Shown here one piece after another: positions 29,963 to 32,738 of a DNA stretch of 32,738 nt. The notes under the pieces are model-generated. The model was not told the DNA's origin. It made no database searches and saw only the letters and a program-made list of their open reading frames with translations. Position 1 is the first letter of the stretch. Each line of letters starts with the position of its first letter. The stretch covers positions 1 through 32,738 of the forward strand of contig JBKPHS010000218.1 of assembly GCA_046729975.1 (NCBI GenBank), read 5' to 3'. The stretch is from JBKPHS01 sp046729975 (GTDB taxonomy: Bacteria > Actinomycetota > Thermoleophilia > Solirubrobacterales > Thermoleophilaceae). The translations under genes were made by a program, and so were the position numbers.

Positions 29963-30759
29963 GAGCGCTCCGGCGCCGCGAGCGCCGCTGCGATCGCCCG
30001 GTAGACGTCGCGGTTGAAGACCAGGCCGACATGACTTCCCCGCACCTCCACGGCCCGCGCGTAGGGAACGACGCAGCCCTCCCAGCGCACCACGCCGTCA
30101 CCCTTCGAGTAGATGGACGTGAGGCGGACCTTGCGCTCGGGGAACGGGTTGCCGTAGTCGCGCGTGAACGGACAGCTGCACTGCATCGTGAAGCAGTCGT
30201 CCGCCCCGGCACGGCGGCTCCACTGCAGGCCCGCCCGCGCCCCCGTCACGGCAATGCGGGTCGGCAGGCTGATGCCGAGCATGCGGCACAGGTCGGCGCC
30301 CAGGGAGATCCCGTGGGAGACCCGGTCCGGCCGCCGCGCCGCCAGCGCACGGACGAAGTGGCCGCCGCGGCTATGCCCGATGAGAGCGACCCTGCGGCGG
30401 TGGCGTCGATGGACGCCTTCGACGCGCCGCTCGACGCGCTCCAGCGCGCGATTCGAGCAGTCCACGTTCGCGACGAAGCCGCACGTGTACGGGCGGTAGC
30501 CGATCCGCCGCAGCCAGGTCGCCAGGACAAGCAGCGTGTAGTCGCCGGCGAGGAACCCGGGAGCGAGCACCACGGGACGGCCGTCGCCTCGGGGCACGCC
30601 TCGGCCGTAGAACACGGGGTCTACGACCAGGCGCGTGAGCTCGAGCTGCCAGCGCAGCTCGGCCAGTGGCCGGCCCAGCCACCAGCGGTCGGCGGGGACC
30701 TCAGGTGGCAGCAGCCCCTCGCTGCCGCTTCCCGGGTCGCGAGCCGTCTCAGTGGGCAT
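29959..30759 (-). CDS. Alpha/beta-hydrolase fold protein
   Basis: A 266-residue hydrolase. PVVLAPGFLAGDYTLLVLATWLRRIGY (strand beta3 and helix) precedes the nucleophile elbow IGHSRGGHFVRALA with Ser130. The acid is likely Asp in SIYSKGDGVVRWEG and the base His in VEVRGSHVGLVFN near the end. Four cysteines lie in the middle (VDCSNR, DLCRML, DDCFTMQCSC). The fold suggests an esterase or lipase. Because it follows a PHA synthase gene with an 11-nt overlap, a role in polyester or acyl-ester turnover is reasonable but inferred. ATG 30759 was chosen as the translationally coupled start; an in-frame extension to 30786 also exists. Confidence 0.82.
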   Translation of the reverse strand: MPTETARDPGSGSEGLLPPEVPADRWWLGRPLAELRWQLELTRLVVDPVFYGRGVPRGDGRPVVLAPGFLAGDYTLLVLATWLRRIGYRPYTCGFVANVDCSNRALERVERRVEGVHRRHRRRVALIGHSRGGHFVRALAARRPDRVSHGISLGADLCRMLGISLPTRIAVTGARAGLQWSRRAGADDCFTMQCSCPFTRDYGNPFPERKVRLTSIYSKGDGVVRWEGCVVPYARAVEVRGSHVGLVFNRDVYRAIAAALAAPERS

Positions 30760-32464
30760 GGACGTAGCTCCCGGGCGCTGCGGCAAGAGGCTTGTAGCGG
30801 CGGTTGCCGAGCGTCCGGGGTGCGCGGCGGAGCTCGCCCGAGCGCTCGCCCAGCCAGCCGGCGTAGTCGGGCCACCAGCTGCCCTGCTGCGTCGTCGCGT
30901 GGTCGAGCCACTCCTCCGGCTCCTGTTGGCCCGCCGCCGCCACGCGGTAGCGGCGCCGGCTCTCGGGGCCGGGCGGGTTCACGAGCGCCTGGATGTGCCC
31001 GCTGTCCGACAGCACAAACCGCACGTGACCGCCGAGCAGCTGTGCGCTGCGGTACGCCTGCTCCCACGGGATGATGTGGTCGCTCGCTCCCGCGACGACG
31101 TAGGCGTCGACGTCCACGCTCCCGAGATCGACCCCGCTGCCCAGCACCCGCAGAGCGCCCGGTCTCGTGAGCGGGTTCTCGAGGGCGACCTTCACGAAGT
31201 CGCGGTGCAGGCCCGCGGCGAGCCGAACCGTGTCCTGATTCCAGTAGAGGATGTCGAACGCCGGCGGCTCCTTGCCGAGCAGGTAGTTGTTGACCACGTA
31301 GCTCCAGATCAGGTCGTTCGGGCGCAACCAGGCGAACACGCCCGCCAGCGCCTTGCCGTCCAGGGAGCCCTTGCGCGCCGACTCGGCGACGGCGGCGGCC
31401 GCCAGCTGGCGGCTGGTCAGCGCGGCCACCGTGCCGGCGCGCGCGTTGTCGAGCGCGCATACCAGCAGCGTGAGGCTCGCGGCCCCGGCGAGCTCGCCGC
31501 CGTCCGCGAGGTGACCGAGGGCCCCCGCGGCCATGATGCCGCCAGAGCACGCGGCCAGGAGGTGCACGGCGGGCTGCCGCGCGATGGCGGCCGCCGCCGC
31601 GCGGGCCTCGAGAATCGCCTGCGCGTAGGTGTCGAGGTCGAAGTGACCCTGCAGCTGGTCGGGGTTGCGCCACGAGATCGTGAAGACCTGCTGGCCCTCG
31701 CGCACCAGATGCTCGACGAGGCTGCGGCCCGGCGCGAGGTCGAGCGCGTAGTACTTGTTGATCGTCGGCGGGACGACCAGCAGCGGGGCCTCGCGCACCT
31801 CGGCGGTCTGCGGCCGATAGTGGATCAGCTCGAGCACGTCGGTTCGCAGCACGACCGCGCCGGGCGTGCAGGCGAGATTGCTACCGACCTCGAACTTCGT
31901 CGTGTCCACGCTCGCCGGCAGTCGCGGCGAGCGCGACAGGTCCGCCGCCAGCCGGCGCGCGCCGTCGGCCAGGTTCACGCCCCCGCGGTCGACCGTCTCT
32001 CTCAGCACAACGGGATTCGTCAGCGGGAAGTTGCTCGGGGCCACGGCATCGAGCACGTTCGCGGCGGCGAAGCGCGCCAGGCGCTCGGTGCGCCAGTCCA
32101 CCTGCGCATCGGAGATCAGCTCGTCGACTGTCTCGCCGACCGCGAGGTAGCCCTGCAACAGGCGGCGCAGCAGCCAGTTCTCGCGCCAGCCGCGGTCGGC
32201 GAAGCGGCGGTCGCCCTTGGCGGCCTCGCGGACAGAGCGGCCGGCCGCAACGCGGGCGAGATCCGCTGCAAGCCCGCCGGCGCGGCGAGCCACGACGTCC
32301 GGGCGCCGCGCGAGCCCACCGATGACCCTCGTCGCCGCCCGCGGCTGCAGGAGACGTGTGCGGCCGCCCACGGCGGCATCCGTGAGCAACACCTCGAGCG
32401 CAGCCGACGCGGCGGCGCGCGGGCCGGTGCCGACGCTCGGCTCCGCTGTGCCGGTAGACGTCAC
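30749..32464 (-). CDS. phaC: Polyhydroxyalkanoate synthase (PhaC-like, class I/II)
   Basis: A 571-residue PHA synthase. The N-terminal domain includes DRRFADRGWRENWLLRRLLQGYLA and NFPLTNPVVLRETVDRGG, typical of class I/II enzymes. The alpha/beta-hydrolase core has PLLVVPPTINKYYALDLAPGRSLVEHLV and FTISWRNPDQLQGHFDLDTYA. The nucleophile is Cys306 in LAACSGG, the acid Asp in VVAGASDHIIPW, and the base His in SDSGHIQALVNPP. The lipase-like box usually reads G-x-C-x-G-G; here the first Gly is Ala. The enzyme polymerises hydroxyacyl-CoA into storage polyester on granules. GTG 32464 overlaps the acyl-CoA ligase stop (GTGA), and its own stop lies inside the next gene. Confidence 0.92.
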   Translation of the reverse strand: MTSTGTAEPSVGTGPRAAASAALEVLLTDAAVGGRTRLLQPRAATRVIGGLARRPDVVARRAGGLAADLARVAAGRSVREAAKGDRRFADRGWRENWLLRRLLQGYLAVGETVDELISDAQVDWRTERLARFAAANVLDAVAPSNFPLTNPVVLRETVDRGGVNLADGARRLAADLSRSPRLPASVDTTKFEVGSNLACTPGAVVLRTDVLELIHYRPQTAEVREAPLLVVPPTINKYYALDLAPGRSLVEHLVREGQQVFTISWRNPDQLQGHFDLDTYAQAILEARAAAAAIARQPAVHLLAACSGGIMAAGALGHLADGGELAGAASLTLLVCALDNARAGTVAALTSRQLAAAAVAESARKGSLDGKALAGVFAWLRPNDLIWSYVVNNYLLGKEPPAFDILYWNQDTVRLAAGLHRDFVKVALENPLTRPGALRVLGSGVDLGSVDVDAYVVAGASDHIIPWEQAYRSAQLLGGHVRFVLSDSGHIQALVNPPGPESRRRYRVAAAGQQEPEEWLDHATTQQGSWWPDYAGWLGERSGELRRAPRTLGNRRYKPLAAAPGSYVHAH

Positions 32465-32738
32465 CGCGTCGCTGCCATCAGATGCTCGGGCGCCTCGATC
32501 TCCCGCTTGACGATCTTGCCCGTCGGACCTTTCGGAAGCTCCTCGACGAACCAGACGAGCCGTGGGTACTTGTACGCCGCGACCTGTCCCTTGATGTAGT
32601 CGACGATGTCCGCCTCCTCCACGCTCGCACCGGGCATCAGCGCGATTGCAGCGGCCACCTCTTCGCCGAGCTCCGGATGCGGTACGCCGATTACGGCCGC
32701 CTCGCGGACCGCCGGGTGCTCGTAGAGGACCTCCTCGA
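32461..32738 (-). CDS. AMP-binding acyl-CoA ligase, C-terminal end only in window
   Basis: The last 92 codons of an ANL-superfamily ligase, running in from the right edge. EEVLYEHPAVREAAVIGVPHPELGEEV is the classic C-terminal lid domain, followed by YIKGQVAAYKYPRLVWFVEELPKGPTGKIVKREI with the catalytic Lys in PTGKI. Such enzymes activate a fatty or other carboxylic acid to acyl-CoA by way of an acyl-AMP. As first visible gene of the overlapping operon it would feed acyl-CoA to the PHA synthase and the dehydrogenase. The adenylation domain and start are outside the window. Confidence 0.93.
   Translation of the reverse strand, partial: EEVLYEHPAVREAAVIGVPHPELGEEVAAAIALMPGASVEEADIVDYIKGQVAAYKYPRLVWFVEELPKGPTGKIVKREIEAPEHLMAATR

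Overview
The window is GC-rich chromosomal DNA from an actinobacterium-like organism. Three things point to the class Thermoleophilia (Solirubrobacterales or relatives): the secreted repeat protein at 8197, the many small SnoaL/SRPBCC-fold proteins, and the NHEJ, SigB/SigF and ANTAR genes. This placement comes from gene content only; no rRNA or marker gene is present.

Left part (1-8200). An MMPL-family exporter, cut off by the window edge, is followed by a GNAT acetyltransferase and a SnoaL-like protein. The next stretch has decayed DNA between small enzyme genes: a SnoaL protein, an SDR oxidoreductase, an SRPBCC protein with a small partner, an SRPBCC fragment and an MTOX-like flavin oxidase. 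It is bounded on the right by an intact selenocysteine tRNA (8004-8096, minus strand, anticodon UCA). Beside its 3' end lies a frameshifted tyrosine-recombinase relic. On the left, at 3050-3090, is a 41-nt copy of the tRNA's anticodon/variable-arm segment in the same orientation. Together these look like a roughly 5-kb integrative element that entered at tRNA-Sec and has decayed.

Middle part (8200-17400). Here are a secreted pentapeptide-like repeat protein, an OB-HD (YhaM-like) exonuclease diverging from a PAC2-family protein, and a large UvrD helicase fused to a RecB-like Fe-S nuclease. Diverging from the helicase are an inositol-monophosphatase-family gene and a topoisomerase IB gene that overlap. 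An internally duplicated DUF6766-type membrane protein follows, whose start codon overlaps the stop of a 27-codon membrane peptide. Then comes a HAD phosphatase.

Stress-regulation block (17355-21336). An ANTAR regulator with a degenerate receiver diverges from a SigB/SigF-type sigma factor gene. Two nearby membrane-protein genes (starts at 19780 and 21263) each have a GTTT-N15-GGG(T/A)A box upstream, the consensus for this sigma class. A bacterial Vms1/baeRF-like peptidyl-tRNA hydrolase candidate lies between them.

Repair block (21337-25820). A DUF488 gene diverges, with start codons sharing a base, from a non-homologous end-joining operon. Its order is LigD phosphoesterase-ligase, Ku, LigD polymerase, then a VOC-fold protein.

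Right part (25823-32738). A membrane GGDEF/HD-GYP cyclic-di-GMP enzyme diverges from a small zinc-ribbon membrane protein. A four-gene minus-strand operon follows, every junction overlapping: acyl-CoA ligase (partial), PHA synthase, alpha/beta hydrolase and acyl-CoA dehydrogenase. It links acyl-CoA activation, storage-polyester synthesis and acyl-CoA oxidation.

At two convergent junctions (10821-10883 and 19016-19097) the terminator-like hairpins are built from 7-nt tandem repeats.
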